Origin: Bacteroidales bacterium
GTDB taxonomy: Bacteria; Bacteroidota; Bacteroidia; Bacteroidales; M50B96
Assembly (NCBI GenBank): GCA_021740905.1
Contig: JAIOYV010000028.1
Location: 1 to 64,000 of the forward strand
Length of the DNA stretch: 64,000 nucleotides
Direction: 5' to 3'
Made by a program: the position numbers and the translations under genes. Every line of letters starts with the position of its first letter. Position 1 is the stretch's first letter. Under the pieces are notes generated by a model. It searched no databases. It saw only the letters and a list, made by a program, of their open reading frames with translations, and had not been told where the DNA came from. This document shows positions 57,569-64,000 of the stretch, piece after piece.

Positions 57569-57652
57569 CTTATCTCTTAGTGCCCCTCTTTAATTGGGGG
57601 CAAAATTAGTTTTCCTTATCGAAATCTGCTTATCATTATATAAATTATGTAG

Positions 57653-59734
57653 CTACTTATTATCATCAGATGGTTCCACTTCCAAATCGGGATCATCCTC
57701 GGCATAAGGATCGACAAAAACGGGGGCTGCCTTTGGTGCTAGCTTAGTTTTAAAGTCGGAACGGGTAATCTTGAACTGGGTGCGGCGGTTGATCTGGTCG
57801 GCAGCATCGGTTTGGTCTTTGCCCGCAAGCCCTGTAATAAATTCTTCGGTAAGCACATCGCCTTCTTTTAAAAATGGAAATTTGGCCGCTTGCGCAGCAT
57901 TCACTGTATGAGGAACGGATTCGCCATATCCTTTCCAGGTAAGGCGTTCCTTTTCTATGCCTTTCGACACCAAATAATCAACTACTGATTTTGCCCGGGC
58001 ATCAGAAAGTGTCATGTTCGCTTCGTCAGTACCAACCCTGTCGGTGTGCGACATTAATTCTACGGTAATTTTGATGTTGTCTTCGAGAAACATCACCAGG
58101 CTGTCCAACGCCACCATTGATTCGGGGCGTAAGGTCGATTTATTGAAATCGTAGAAAATATCGGCCACATCGTAGGCCTTGTCCAATTCGATTTTTTCGA
58201 TAGCAATGTTCGATGTAAAAATTTTGTTCTCGGTTACTCCTTTGGTTGAAAACTCCCATTTATTCAAAAGGTACCCATCATAAACAGCCGAAACTGTGTA
58301 ATCGCCCTCTTCTGGCAAATTTGGGAATAGATAAGATCCATCGGCCTCGGAATCCATTTCCAGAAGGAAACCATTGTCGCCCAGAATTTTCACTTTAGCC
58401 CCAACAATTGGGGTTTCCGAATCGGCATCCACAATTAAACCTCCTGCCGAAAATTTTAGGGGTGGTATTTCGTAATAATAAATATCGAAACCACCTTTTC
58501 CGCCCGGACGATCGGAAGCAAAGAATCCTATGTGACGTTTGCCTTGTCGTATAAGGCCAATATCATTCGATGAGGAATTGATAGGGTATTGCATATTTTC
58601 GATTTTCCATTTTCCATCTTCTTGCAACTTGGCTACAAAAATATCAAAACCACCCATTCCCAAATGCTGGTTTGAAGAAAAATAGAGTGTGCTGTCGTCG
58701 TGGCTAAAAGGATAATTCTCCTCGCCAAAGGTATTGATTTCTGGCCCCATGTTTATAGGTTCGCCAAAGTTTTTGGTTTTCTTCTCCCGCTTGATCATCC
58801 AAATATCTTTTCCACCATATCCTCCGGGTAAATCAGCCGAAAAATACAAGACCAATTCATTTTTTGAGATAGACGGAAACTTAATATCTATACTGTCAGC
58901 ACCAATAGGTACTTCAGTTGGATCGCCCCACCCCATACCTTTCTTTTTGGTCTCATAAATCTTACATCCATGAATTTCGTGCTTCTCGAGTGGGCATCGT
59001 GAGAAGAACATCACATTCGCTTTCCTGTTCAGTGTAACCCCTCCTTCGTCGAACTCAGTATTTACTGGTGGTCCAATTGGAACTGGTACACTCCATTTCC
59101 CCTTCCTGTCGAGGCTGGTCATAAATATATCTGTATAATTTATTCCTGAAATTGAATTTAACTTATCCCCTATTGCGCCTTCGCGTGAAGAGGTGAAATA
59201 AACCACTTTATAATCTTTCTTGGCATAAGCCGGGGCAAAATCTACTTCGCGGTCGTTGAAATAGGCCATGGCTTCTACTTCATGGCGGGTGGGGTTTTTC
59301 TTCCATTTGGCAGCCAACTCGCAAGATTCTACACCATAAGCACCCCGATCATCACTGGGTACTTTATCGCGGTACTCTTTATATTGGGCTATCGCATCGT
59401 CGTAGTTTTCATTCATTTTCAACATATCCGCATAAAGCAATATGGCGAGTGGGTCGGTATAGCCCCTTTTTATCGCTTTCAAATACCACACTTCGGCCAC
59501 TTTGGTATTCTTCATATTATTGTAACATTCGGCTACCAGGAAAGTGACTTTGGCTTTCAGTTCCTTGTCGCTTTTAATACTATTGTAGCCATCTTTCAGG
59601 TAGTCTTTGGCCAATGACCATTCCCCATTATCGAAGAGCTCCATCCCCTTTGCCACATCTTTGGGTTGGGCAATACTTGTCGATACTGAAATTACAAACA
59701 CAAATAGAGCAATTATCGTTTTTGCTTTTCTCAT
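57653..59734 (-). CDS. PorE-like TPR/PD40/CNA-like/OmpA protein
   Basis: A precursor of 693 residues. Domains in order: signal peptide (MRKAKTIIALFVFVISVSTS), TPR-like helices (about 25-150: AKGMELFDNGEWSLAKDYL), a PD40/WD40-like beta-propeller (about 160-400: DYKVVYFTSSREGAIGD, LYFSADLPGGYGGKDIW), a carboxypeptidase-regulatory-type Ig domain (about 425-500: GLIVDADSETPIVGAKV), and an OmpA peptidoglycan-binding domain (about 530-650: DVADIFYDFNKSTLRPESM, VELMSHTDRVGTDEANM). This is the organisation of PorE, a T9SS accessory protein tethered to peptidoglycan. Several T9SS clients occur in this window, so it is likely part of their route. Monocistronic, own terminator. Confidence 0.85.
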   Translation of the reverse strand: MRKAKTIIALFVFVISVSTSIAQPKDVAKGMELFDNGEWSLAKDYLKDGYNSIKSDKELKAKVTFLVAECYNNMKNTKVAEVWYLKAIKRGYTDPLAILLYADMLKMNENYDDAIAQYKEYRDKVPSDDRGAYGVESCELAAKWKKNPTRHEVEAMAYFNDREVDFAPAYAKKDYKVVYFTSSREGAIGDKLNSISGINYTDIFMTSLDRKGKWSVPVPIGPPVNTEFDEGGVTLNRKANVMFFSRCPLEKHEIHGCKIYETKKKGMGWGDPTEVPIGADSIDIKFPSISKNELVLYFSADLPGGYGGKDIWMIKREKKTKNFGEPINMGPEINTFGEENYPFSHDDSTLYFSSNQHLGMGGFDIFVAKLQEDGKWKIENMQYPINSSSNDIGLIRQGKRHIGFFASDRPGGKGGFDIYYYEIPPLKFSAGGLIVDADSETPIVGAKVKILGDNGFLLEMDSEADGSYLFPNLPEEGDYTVSAVYDGYLLNKWEFSTKGVTENKIFTSNIAIEKIELDKAYDVADIFYDFNKSTLRPESMVALDSLVMFLEDNIKITVELMSHTDRVGTDEANMTLSDARAKSVVDYLVSKGIEKERLTWKGYGESVPHTVNAAQAAKFPFLKEGDVLTEEFITGLAGKDQTDAADQINRRTQFKITRSDFKTKLAPKAAPVFVDPYAEDDPDLEVEPSDDNK

Positions 59735-59875
59735 AACTAATTAATTGTTTTAGTAAATGAACTGCCGTAAAAATACTACTTTTCGTCTAAACTAAAAATC
59801 GAAAATAATTGTATTTCAAAAGCTAAGGTTTAAATCTATCTGGTTAAACGTAAAGGAAATAAATAAATTATATAG
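59735..59875. other. Non-coding gap upstream of the PorE-like gene
   Basis: About 140 bases before the next repeat array, A/T-rich. It should hold the PorE-like gene's promoter. The minus strand has TTTTTACGG near 59,775 but no convincing TAnnTTTG box was identified. Confidence 0.35.
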
Positions 59876-60030
59876 AAGAGTTTAAAGTTGAAAAGTTCTG
59901 AGTTGAAGAGTTCTGAGTTGAAGAGTTCTGAGTTGGGAGTTGAAGAGTTCTGAGTTAAAAAGTTGAAAAGTTCTGAGTTGGGAGTTGAAGAGTTCTGAGT
60001 TAAAAAGTTGAAAAGTTCTGAGTTGAGGGG
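59876..60030. repeat. GAGTTCTGAGTTGAA tandem array
   Basis: GAAGAGTTCTGAGTTG and GGGAGTTGAAGAGTTCTGAG recur about eight times with small length changes, for instance the pair at 59,935 and 59,975. Same word family as at 28,695, 30,335 and 60,175. Confidence 0.75.
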
Positions 60031-60063
60031 ATAGATTGTTGTTTGCGGTGGCTGTTTCATGTA

Positions 60064-60085
60064 GAGGCGCGATAAATCGCGTCTG
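60064..60085. repeat. GAGGCGCGATAAATCGCGTC palindrome
   Basis: AGGCGCGAT-AA-ATCGCGTCT forms a 9-bp stem with one G-U. The same core, GAGGCGCAC...GTGCGTCTC, forms the lpdA/yidC terminator. Confidence 0.55.
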
Positions 60086-60174
60086 TGTGAACAAAACCCT
60101 ATTTTTACCTAATAGCAAGAAAGACCAATTACCGGTATCAAAGTCAAGCCGACACTAGCATGAAAAGCCTACTC

Positions 60175-60245
60175 AAACTTTTTCAACTATCAACTCCAAA
60201 CTCTTCAACTCAGAACTCAGAACTCAGAACTCAGAACTTCCCAAC
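60175..60245. repeat. AACTCAGAACTC word repeat (inverted family)
   Basis: CTATCAACTCCAAACTCTTC, AACTCAGAACTCAGAACTC and CAGAACTTCCCAACT: the reverse complement of the array at 59,876-60,030, placed facing it about 150 bases away. It runs up to the small membrane gene's stop. Confidence 0.6.
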
Positions 60246-60252
60246 TTTCACT

Positions 60253-60600
60253 CTAATCCAGATTTCGGGCAGGTCGAAGCATAAGCCAAATCTTGCTAAA
60301 CCTGCTGAGTATTTTTTTCTGGTACATAAGAAAGAATTGAAATTGCCCAAAAACGATGGACCAAATAAGGAAATATATATTGTATAGGGGCAGAACGACT
60401 ACCAAAAAGAGCAATATTTTTGTCCCAAAACTTGTTTCGAGCGGGATGCCTGCCCACTCATAAAGTATTCCTTTTGTATATAGAATTGAAAAACCCGATG
60501 CAGCAAAGATCAGATTTATGACTATAAATTGCCAAGTCGAAGTAATCCCCCAGCGATCTTTAAAGAAATCCATCAGCCTTTGTCCTGTTCTTTTATTCAT
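60253..60600 (-). CDS. Small conserved membrane protein (DUF6787-like)
   Basis: The 115-residue protein has two or three membrane helices (TWQFIVINLIFAASGFSILY, SFGTKILLFLVVVLPLYNIY, FLIWSIVFGQFQFFLM) and basic ends (MNKRTGQRLMDFFKDRWGIT, KKILSRFSKIW). Similar small membrane proteins are common in Bacteroidota and have no established role. It starts about 85 bases from the terminator-like hairpin at 60,677-60,705. Confidence 0.65.
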   Translation of the reverse strand: MNKRTGQRLMDFFKDRWGITSTWQFIVINLIFAASGFSILYTKGILYEWAGIPLETSFGTKILLFLVVVLPLYNIYFLIWSIVFGQFQFFLMYQKKILSRFSKIWLMLRPARNLD

Positions 60601-60676
60601 TTGTGCATATTTTTAGGAAGTAACAGGATAGGCCGGAAATTGTTTAGTGCGGGGATATGATGGTTGAATTGACCTC

Positions 60677-60705
60677 AAAAAAAAGTCCCGGCTAGATGCC
60701 GGGAC
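60677..60705 (-). terminator. GC-rich hairpin terminator after miaA
   Basis: GTCCCGGC pairs with GCCGGGAC around TAGAT, followed on the minus strand by eight T. It lies about 90 bases past the miaA stop. The plus-strand side reads GGGACCAAAACCTCTAATC and then a short ORF. Confidence 0.7.
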
Positions 60706-60719
60706 CAAAACCTCTAATC

Positions 60720-60752
60720 ATGAAAAAACTAACATTTCAATCAAATTATTAA
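60720..60752 (+). other. Possible ten-residue leader ORF (ATG AAA AAA CTA ...)
   Basis: Just after the hairpin, ATGAAAAAACTAACATTTC leads a 10-codon frame (MKKLTFQSNY) closed by TAA. The words CCAAAACCTCTAATCATG precede it. It is antisense to miaA, with no target gene following on this strand. Leader-peptide status is speculation. Confidence 0.2.
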
Positions 60753-60795
60753 CCCATTTCAAAGATAAGGTAAATTTCTTTTAAAAAGCAAATTT

Positions 60796-61731
60796 TTAAT
60801 GTAATTTTTCCCTTTCGCAAATAGAGATGATCCTTTCAAGCTTTTCTTCAAGGCTTAAATAGCCATCAATCCAATGGATTTTGGTCCCTTCTTTTTCCAT
60901 TTTCCTAAACCAGGTCATCTGCCGTTTGGCAAATTGATGAATGGCGGTGTTTAGCGAAGCGAACATTTGCTGATAATCGATCTGGCTTGTGAGGTATTGG
61001 GTAATGTATTTGTACTCTAACCCATAATACAGCAGTTGCTCAGGTGTTAAGCCTCGTCTAAGCAAACTTTCAACCTCTTCGACCATCCCTGATTTCATGC
61101 GCTCCTCGAGTCGCTGGGTTATCCTCCTACGTCTCGATTCACGGTCAAACTTTATCCCAATTGTCATGGAATGTATGGTAGGGAAATGATCGTTTTCTTT
61201 GGGATGATCCCTGTAATACCGGGCAATTTCGATGGCACGCATTGCTCGTTTTTTGGTGTCCATGTCGCTTACGTTGTGCATACTCTTATAGGATGCCAGA
61301 ATCAGGACAAGTTCTTCGAGGCTCTTGCTTTCCAGTTCGGCCCGTAACTCAGGATCAGCTGCGACCGGCACCAGTTTGTAACCTTTCAGGATTGCTTCGA
61401 TGTACATCCCGGAACCACCGCACAGTATAATTTTCTTGCCCCGCTGGGATATGTCCTCCATAGCTTGAAGGCAATCTCTCTGGAATTCATACACACTATA
61501 TTTATATCCCGGTTCAACAATATCAATCAGATGATAGGGAATAAGCTTGCCTCCTACCCTATAATCGTCTATGTCCTTGCCAGTGCCAATAGTCATTTGC
61601 CGATACACCTGGCGCGAATCGGCTGAGATTATTTCAGCATCGATCCTGTCGGCAAGGGCTGCTGCCACCCCGGTTTTTCCGCCTGCCGTAGCCCCAAGTA
61701 AGGTGATCATTGAATATTCTTTGGTTGCCAT
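60796..61731 (-). CDS. miaA: tRNA dimethylallyltransferase
   Basis: MiaA adds dimethylallyl to A37 of tRNAs reading UNN codons. The 311-residue protein has the P-loop LLGATAGGKTGVAA (residues 13-20 GATAGGKT), AEIISADSRQVYRQMTIGTG, the substrate region YHLIDIVEPGYKYSVYEF, GSGMYIEAILKG and QRLEERMKSGMVEEVESLL, with FAKRQMTWFRKME. Length normal. It is followed by a hairpin terminator and precedes nothing on the strand; the upstream gene (Yip1) is divergent. Confidence 0.95.
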   Translation of the reverse strand: MATKEYSMITLLGATAGGKTGVAAALADRIDAEIISADSRQVYRQMTIGTGKDIDDYRVGGKLIPYHLIDIVEPGYKYSVYEFQRDCLQAMEDISQRGKKIILCGGSGMYIEAILKGYKLVPVAADPELRAELESKSLEELVLILASYKSMHNVSDMDTKKRAMRAIEIARYYRDHPKENDHFPTIHSMTIGIKFDRESRRRRITQRLEERMKSGMVEEVESLLRRGLTPEQLLYYGLEYKYITQYLTSQIDYQQMFASLNTAIHQFAKRQMTWFRKMEKEGTKIHWIDGYLSLEEKLERIISICEREKLH

Positions 61732-62016
61732 GATAAAATTAAAAAAAATGATTGGGTAATTATAGCAAGAAAATCTGGGACAAATTAATCAATCAATTAT
61801 TCAGTGTGTACGACAAAATCTACGGAGTTTAATCCCTCTGTGATTTTTGAACAAAAATAGGCAATTGGAGTGTTAGAGAGGAACTGGCTAACCATCACCC
61901 AATACTCCATCATTTCATTACTCCAAAAAAAAATCATAAAATGGAAAACAATTCTAAAAAGGAAAGGATTTTAAAGTACACCTGCACCTCTTGTCCATGC
62001 ATGTCATTAAAAACCC
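61732..62016. other. Non-coding gap between miaA and the Yip1 gene
   Basis: About 285 bases, with ATCAATCAATTATTCAG, then CACCCAATACTCCATCATTT, another short word pattern (ACTCC/GGAGTG). No credible ORF. Confidence 0.4.
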
Positions 62017-62024
62017 TACTTTTG
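62017..62024 (+). promoter_or_regulatory. -7 box (TACTTTTG) for the Yip1 gene
   Basis: TACTTTTG fits TAnnTTTG, 23 bases before the ATG at 62047. A TTG at 61991 is 23 bases upstream, a weak -33. Confidence 0.45.
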
Positions 62025-62046
62025 CATCTTTCAAAAACAAAGCAAA

Positions 62047-62622
62047 ATGGATATCCGTTGGATTATAGATAAAGTAAAAAACATTATTGTTCAACCTGGT
62101 AAGGAGTGGAAGAGGATAGGTGAGGACAAGAATGACTCCAACTTTCATGTAAAGTCGTTTGCACTGCCGCTGATAATTGCCCTTTCTGCCGCTACCCTTA
62201 TCAACCTTGGTTTGCTTCAAAAAGGTTTTTCGGTGAAGGATGCCTTGCTATTTGCAGTAATCGATTTCGCCTCCTATTTTTTGGGCATGTATTTCTCGTC
62301 CCTTATAATTAGTTACATCGCCCCTACTTTTCAGGCTTTGAACGATAAAACCACAGCTTTCAAATACATCATCTATGCGTCAACACCGATGTACCTTGCA
62401 TTGCTTGTGACAAATCTACTGCCTTCCTTGTTCTTTCTAAATATATTTTATCTGTACACCATATATTTATTGTGGCTTGGATCGGACCTGCTTCTTAAAA
62501 CACCAGAAAAAAACAAACTGGGTTTCGTTATCGTTACCATGCTTATTTTATTTGGCACAGGTGCTGCCATGCACCGGATACTGATCGAAATCCTACCCGT
62601 TGAAACCACCATTGTTGGATAG
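62047..62622 (+). CDS. Yip1-family membrane protein
   Basis: The 191-residue protein has about five membrane helices: KSFALPLIIALSAATLINLG, DALLFAVIDFASYFLGMYFS, SLIISYIAPTFQALND, IYASTPMYLALLVTNLLPSL, and FVIVTMLILFGTGAAMHRIL. It begins MDIRWIIDKVKNIIVQPGKE, typical of Yip1-like bacterial membrane proteins. Function unknown. smpB follows after 8 bases with an AGGAGG at 62,620, so the two are co-transcribed. Confidence 0.8.
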   Translation: MDIRWIIDKVKNIIVQPGKEWKRIGEDKNDSNFHVKSFALPLIIALSAATLINLGLLQKGFSVKDALLFAVIDFASYFLGMYFSSLIISYIAPTFQALNDKTTAFKYIIYASTPMYLALLVTNLLPSLFFLNIFYLYTIYLLWLGSDLLLKTPEKNKLGFVIVTMLILFGTGAAMHRILIEILPVETTIVG

Positions 62623-62630
62623 GAGGAAAA

Positions 62631-63086
62631 ATGAGCTTATCATCAAATATTGTCATAAAGAATAAAAAGGCATCGTACCTGTATTTGATCCTAGATGAAT
62701 TTAAAGCCGGGATTGTACTTACAGGAACCGAGATTAAATCGATCCGGCAAGGGAAAGCCAACCTGGTTGAGAGCTATTGTGTTTTCAAGGAAGGGGAACT
62801 GTGGCTTCGCGGAATGCATGTGGCCGAATATACCTTTGCCAACCAATTTAACCACGAACCCAAACGCGACCGCAAACTATTGCTCAACCGCCAGGAACTG
62901 CGCAAACTCGAAAAAAAAATCAAAGAGAAGGGATTCACCATTATCGCCCTTCAATTATATTTTTCGGAAACCGGATACGCCAAAGTAGACATCGCCCTGG
63001 CCAAAGGAAAAACCCTTGGCGACAAACGGGAATCGCTCAAAACGAAAGACGCGAAACGGGATATGGACCGGCAGGAGAGATATTAG
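62631..63086 (+). CDS. smpB: SsrA-binding protein SmpB
   Basis: SmpB carries tmRNA to stalled ribosomes for trans-translation. The 151-residue protein has MSLSSNIVIKNKKASYLYLI, the beta-barrel with GIVLTGTEIKSIRQGKANLV, HEPKRDRKLLLNRQELRKLE and the basic C-tail IALAKGKTLGDKRESLKTKD that enters the ribosome's mRNA channel. No tmRNA gene was recognised in this window. Co-transcribed with the upstream Yip1 gene. Confidence 0.96.
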   Translation: MSLSSNIVIKNKKASYLYLILDEFKAGIVLTGTEIKSIRQGKANLVESYCVFKEGELWLRGMHVAEYTFANQFNHEPKRDRKLLLNRQELRKLEKKIKEKGFTIIALQLYFSETGYAKVDIALAKGKTLGDKRESLKTKDAKRDMDRQERY

Positions 63087-63183
63087 AAAAGGTTGCTGGG
63101 TGCTGGTTTCGTGTTGCTGTATTAATAAACTGAGTAGTTTTAATATAAATCAGAGAACACTTCCAGTATATACAAAAATGATA

Positions 63184-63191
63184 TACCTTTG
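63184..63191 (+). promoter_or_regulatory. -7 box (TACCTTTG) for the antitoxin/toxin pair
   Basis: TACCTTTG matches TAnnTTTG, 19 bases before the ATG at 63210. A repressor site would be expected close by but none is obvious. Confidence 0.45.
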
Positions 63192-63209
63192 CACTATAAA
63201 AATTAAATT

Positions 63210-63440
63210 ATGAAAACACTTTCATTAAAATTGGATGATTCTACTTTCGGGGAAACCGAAAAGATTTTGGAATGGATTAAGCAGCCAAGAAACAGATATA
63301 TAAATGAGGCTATTGATTATTACAACCGAGTTCAAAAAAGATTGATTCTTGAAAAAAAACTTAAAAAAGAATCCGCATTGGTGAGACAGAATTCGATGGA
63401 TGTACTAAAGGAATTTGAGGAGATTGACTATGTCGATTAA
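63210..63440 (+). CDS. Antitoxin (ribbon-helix-helix type) of a MazF-like toxin
   Basis: The 76-residue protein starts MKTLSLKLDDSTFGETEKIL, a short beta strand then helix as in ribbon-helix-helix antitoxins, with KQPRNRYINEAIDYYNRVQK and a charged C-tail (LKEFEEIDYVD) that would wrap the toxin. It overlaps the toxin start by 11 bases. Likely autoregulatory with the toxin as corepressor. Confidence 0.75.
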   Translation: MKTLSLKLDDSTFGETEKILEWIKQPRNRYINEAIDYYNRVQKRLILEKKLKKESALVRQNSMDVLKEFEEIDYVD

Positions 63441-63804
63441 ACAATTCGAAATATGGATCGCTGACTTAAATCCGAAAATTGGAACCGAGACAGTAAAAAC
63501 CAGACCGGTTGTGGTGATTCAAACAGACCTTCTAAATAAAACTTCTCATCCATCCACTATTATTTGCCCTCTTACTACAATTGTCAAAGAAGATGCGAAA
63601 ATATTACGGGTATTCCTTAAAAAAGGGACTGCCAATCTTTTGGAAGATTCTGATATTATGATTGATCAAATAAGAGCGATTGACAATACCCGCCTGATCA
63701 AGAAATTGGGTCAGCTACCTCATGATTTGATAGATTCAATTAGAGAAAATTTATTGACTATTCTGGATTTGGATTATAAGCGGGGTAAAAGTGATTGTCT
63801 CTGA
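63430..63804 (+). CDS. MazF/PemK-family mRNA endoribonuclease toxin
   Basis: Start at 63430 (MSIKQFEIWIADLNPKIGTE); an earlier in-frame ATG at 63415 lies deeper in the antitoxin. The 124-residue protein has the MazF/PemK fold hallmarks: VWV/IWIADL, GTETVKTRPVVVIQTDLLNK, ICPLTT, the central LKKGTANLLEDSDIMIDQIR with conserved Asp/Arg (IDQIRAID), and LGQLPHDLIDSIRENLLTIL. Such toxins cut single-stranded RNA at short motifs. The antitoxin overlap (ATGTCGATTAA) is the usual arrangement. Not obviously broken. Confidence 0.85.
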   Translation: MSIKQFEIWIADLNPKIGTETVKTRPVVVIQTDLLNKTSHPSTIICPLTTIVKEDAKILRVFLKKGTANLLEDSDIMIDQIRAIDNTRLIKKLGQLPHDLIDSIRENLLTILDLDYKRGKSDCL

Positions 63805-63877
63805 TTTGGATTTTGAAAATGCCAAATTCATTTTAGCTGAATATGAGAAGAACTTCAATCCGAAAGATTTAACATAA
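63791..63877 (+). other. Short frame after the toxin, possible gene remnant
   Basis: A 28-codon frame opening with GTG (VIVSDLDFENAKFILAEYEK, then NFNPKDLT) is closed by TAA and overlaps the toxin's end. The composition is protein-like, but no family is recognised. Beyond it, 63,880-64,000 shows nothing identifiable. Confidence 0.25.
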
Positions 63878-64000
63878 AATAACTTTGCCGAATGTTGTCT
63901 TCCAAACCATGCGATGCTATTGCCGAAAAGCGGGACAGCCAGTGCACTTGCCAGGAGACGAAACAAATTCCCCAAATCCTCAATCCCTTAATTCGCCAAT

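Noticed and set aside
59836-60118. Minus-strand frames of 74 and 78 codons
   Set aside because: They are translations of the GAGTTCTGAGTT repeat array (NSELFNSELFN pattern), not genes.
62631-63200. tmRNA gene near smpB
   Set aside because: No tRNA-like ends or tag ORF were seen around smpB.

Overview
This looks like a chromosomal segment of a Bacteroidota bacterium (class Bacteroidia or a close relative). The evidence is: several secreted proteins ending in type IX secretion (T9SS) sorting domains; a PorE-like TPR/PD40/OmpA protein; a TonB-dependent receptor with a carboxypeptidase-regulatory N-domain; a DUF349 protein; and TAnnTTTG (-7) boxes, typical of Bacteroidota, a short distance upstream of many starts. 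No rRNA or tRNA gene was recognised.

Layout. 1-1,300: the end of an IS66-family element has cut into a HipA-like kinase gene, which is followed by a separate gene for the HipA N-terminal lobe. 1,280-15,100 (minus strand): an accessory block of mostly exported proteins, namely a TPR protein ending in a retropepsin-like protease, a lipoprotein, a repeat/Kelch protein, a small T9SS protein, a giant CotH-kinase/lamin-tail/beta-helix T9SS protein, and a T9SS-exported LanC-like protein that keeps the zinc ligands of lanthionine cyclases. 15,200-20,500: a decayed phosphate permease, Kup potassium transporter, TerC-family protein and small unknowns. 20,700-36,600: mfd, a MntA/HepT module whose HepT has a nonsense codon, a TerB-ABCG-type ABC transporter, trmN6, lpdA, then yidC, pyrG and a TonB-dependent receptor on the minus strand. 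36,600-48,500: a DUF349 protein, Hsp20, trmD, a receiver-domain protein, an AT-rich 1-kb gap, an XRE regulator, pyrD, a YjjG-type HAD phosphatase, an exported protein of unknown role, and dnaB. 48,500-60,600: a T9SS repeat protein, a beta-repeat protein, a striking double tandem-repeat array, an acidic protein, a possible serine hydrolase, prfA, purM, and the PorE-like protein. 60,600-64,000: a small membrane protein, miaA, a Yip1-type protein, smpB, and a MazEF-type toxin-antitoxin pair.

How the genes fit together. Housekeeping genes (mfd, lpdA, yidC, pyrG, trmD, pyrD, dnaB, prfA, purM, miaA, smpB) form the backbone. Between them lie accessory cell-surface genes and remnants of toxin-antitoxin and mobile DNA. 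The most unusual gene pair is the adjacent LanC-like (12,452-14,071) and CotH-kinase (7,896-12,371) genes. Both products carry export signals and T9SS tails, so a kinase-fold and a cyclase-fold protein would meet outside the cytoplasm. Class III/IV lanthipeptide synthetases combine the same two kinds of activity, although the functional link here is inference. The intergenic DNA is also unusual: several families of short-period word repeats (GAATGAC/GTCATTC, GAGTTCTGAGTT, TCAATAATCA, ACTGTAGACTG) and small palindromes recur between genes, most spectacularly as an 11-bp array followed by a 25-bp array at 52,761-53,200.
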